Positions 62,376-64,000 of a stretch of DNA of 64,000 bases are shown here, in pieces. The notes below the pieces were generated by a model that saw nothing but the letters and a program-made list of their open reading frames with translations, ran no database searches and was not told the origin of the DNA. The stretch covers positions 8,489,001 through 8,553,000 of the forward strand of contig JAYKKI010000023.1 in the NCBI GenBank assembly GCA_039881145.1, read 5' to 3'. How positions within the stretch are numbered: the first letter of the stretch is position 1; each line of letters begins with the position of its first letter. The translations under genes were made by a program, and so were the position numbers. The DNA comes from Druceiella hillmani (Eukaryota > Arthropoda > Insecta > Lepidoptera > Hepialidae).

Positions 62376-64000
62376 TTTTTCTCTTTCACCAAAAACAAAT
62401 ATAATAATGAGTAAACTGGAAAAGTTGTGATGCTGTTAACTGCAGACGAAAGACGGAGATGAAAAAAGAGTTTCGTTTTTACGTTCCAGTTACGAAACCG
62501 TAAATATCTATTCAATTCATGTGAACAATTCATAAAGTAGAGATTTAATTGTATACACTTGTTAAATTTATTGAAGTAAGGTAACTCCAATAATTTTAAT
62601 TAAAAAAACCGAATCAAACTCTTGTACTTATATTTTTCTCATATTTTTGAAACCCACCGTTAAAAAATTGTGAGGGATGAAATTGTGAAGGTTTGACGGA
62701 CGGATATGGCAAGGTTGTAAGTTTTTCTCTTTTGACTGCTGAACTCTGAAAAACATCCAAATAATTTAAATACGATAGAATGATAGAATATTTTCAATCA
62801 ACATGTGTATAGTCAAACTCAGTTGCAGAGTGAAGATTAAAAATTAAAGAAAACTCTATTTATGTCTCTTTTATAAAAGCCCGATTGCCATTTCTGTTGG
62901 TTTCAAATCGAAATTGAAAAGGTTATATAGATAGAAAAACTGAATTGCAAGACTAAGAGAGTATTAGTCTCAATTGAAGTATTTGTCGCGGTTTTTCCTG
63001 TTGACGATAAACTTTATCACATTTGTTACAAGTAAGATTTTAATAATAAGATAAAGTTTTTACTGTCAAGCTCTAGGTATGATAAGAATCGATGAAAAAA
63101 TTCTATATTCTTGATGCTGTACATTTCTTTCATTTCTTTGTCTTTTTTCCCGAGATATCATACAGAAGAATAAATATTTATTTTTAAGTTCGATGTTTGT
63201 ACTTTAATTTTTTTTCACATCTTTTTAGAACACAAAACATACCTGTATATTAAACGATTCATGTTGATCCTTCGATTGAATGTGAAAAAATAAAGAAGAT
63301 TAAAATAATATTACGGAAGCTTATTACGGACTGCTTTATCGAATTCAAATAATCAAAGTTATTTTTAGTTCGTGATCTGGGGAAGTGACAAAATATTACC
63401 GACAATAAATGTTTACAAAGTACGTGTAATTAATTTTGTTATATGATTAAAAATTAATACACTTTTATTTATTATATATGATATTAAAATACTTATATTT
63501 TATCACTTTACACTACTGCAAATGTTTATATACGATGTCTACACAATGAATAATGAATATATTAAGGAAACTTGGTATTTCAAGTATTTTAATATTACCC
63601 GCACTTCATTTGAATCTATTTAACAGTTTTTATTGTAAGGAATTATATATAAATCGATCATGCTCATTATATTAATATGAGTACAATCATTATCAATATA
63701 CCTTATATGAACATAGTGTTGAAAAATTAGGAAAAATTGTCTGTCTGTAACGAATAAGTGAAAAACAATTACAGAAAACAAAATTAATTAAAAGTTATGA
63801 GAAATTTCTTCGTACTCAATTAAATTCAACGTATATTTTAATTATGGCATTAACTTCAATTACGACTTTCAAGGTATGCATAAATTTTACATATAGTACC
63901 GAATTCTGATCTTACGTGGCAATACGTCTAGATATGCTTGAATGACCCCTCGGAAAAAAAGTAATAAATACTTTTCTAAACTTATTAATATCTTTATTAT
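62376..64000. other. AT-rich DNA, nothing recognised
   Basis: 1.6 kb to the window's end with no supported gene, array or mobile-element end. Confidence 0.45.

Overview
This is an AT-rich stretch of animal nuclear DNA with no intact host gene that I can recognise. Every long reading frame is a transposon relic, runs through a tandem repeat or microsatellite, or lies in a dispersed repeat. The best guess for the organism is a moth or butterfly (Lepidoptera). Two dispersed families carry phrases I know as typical of lepidopteran intergenic and intronic DNA: one opens with a 'ccaagtgcgagtcggactcg' motif at about 50,999-51,018, the other reads 'gatcacttcgttgt' at about 49,150. A DD41D mariner and an R1-like non-LTR relic fit an insect. 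The host assignment is inference; no marker gene is present.

Layout. 1-15.3 kb is mostly unique AT-rich DNA with two GC-richer blocks (1.2-1.85 and 10.87-11.07 kb), copies of three dispersed families, a 295-bp tandem duplication (12.1-12.7 kb) and a repeat at 15 kb that recurs inverted at 26.7 kb. 15.37-15.94 kb is a 28-bp minisatellite with a higher-order order of variants. 16.95-17.18 kb looks like a tRNA-derived SINE containing a perfect 25-bp hairpin. 19.8-22.4 kb holds three long TA microsatellites; a 1,307-bp DD41D mariner sits exactly between two of them. 24.65-25.24 kb is a 590-bp internally folded mariner derivative. 29.43-29.61 kb is a large inverted repeat with a hammerhead-ribozyme-like core, possibly Penelope-derived. 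31.1-31.9 kb is a 59-bp array.

34.1-40.7 kb is a tandem triplication of a 2.19-kb unit whose junctions are all TA microsatellites. Copies two and three look almost identical. 41.4-43.9 kb holds a short CpG-rich inverted-repeat element, a dispersed repeat and the broken C-terminus of a non-LTR retrotransposon ORF2. 49-51.5 kb carries the two lepidopteran-type repeats, 51.7-52.6 kb a 53-bp array, 53.75-54.06 kb a GC-richer unique block with two Runx-like sites, and 54.15-57.3 kb a 17-copy 188-bp satellite whose edges are more diverged than its core. 59.9-62.4 kb contains a diverged duplication 1.94 kb apart.

The window therefore reads as intergenic or large-intron DNA shaped by transposition, unequal exchange and local inverted duplication. 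Short-loop perfect palindromes recur in unrelated contexts. No CRISPR array, rRNA, canonical tRNA gene, telomeric repeat or operon is visible.
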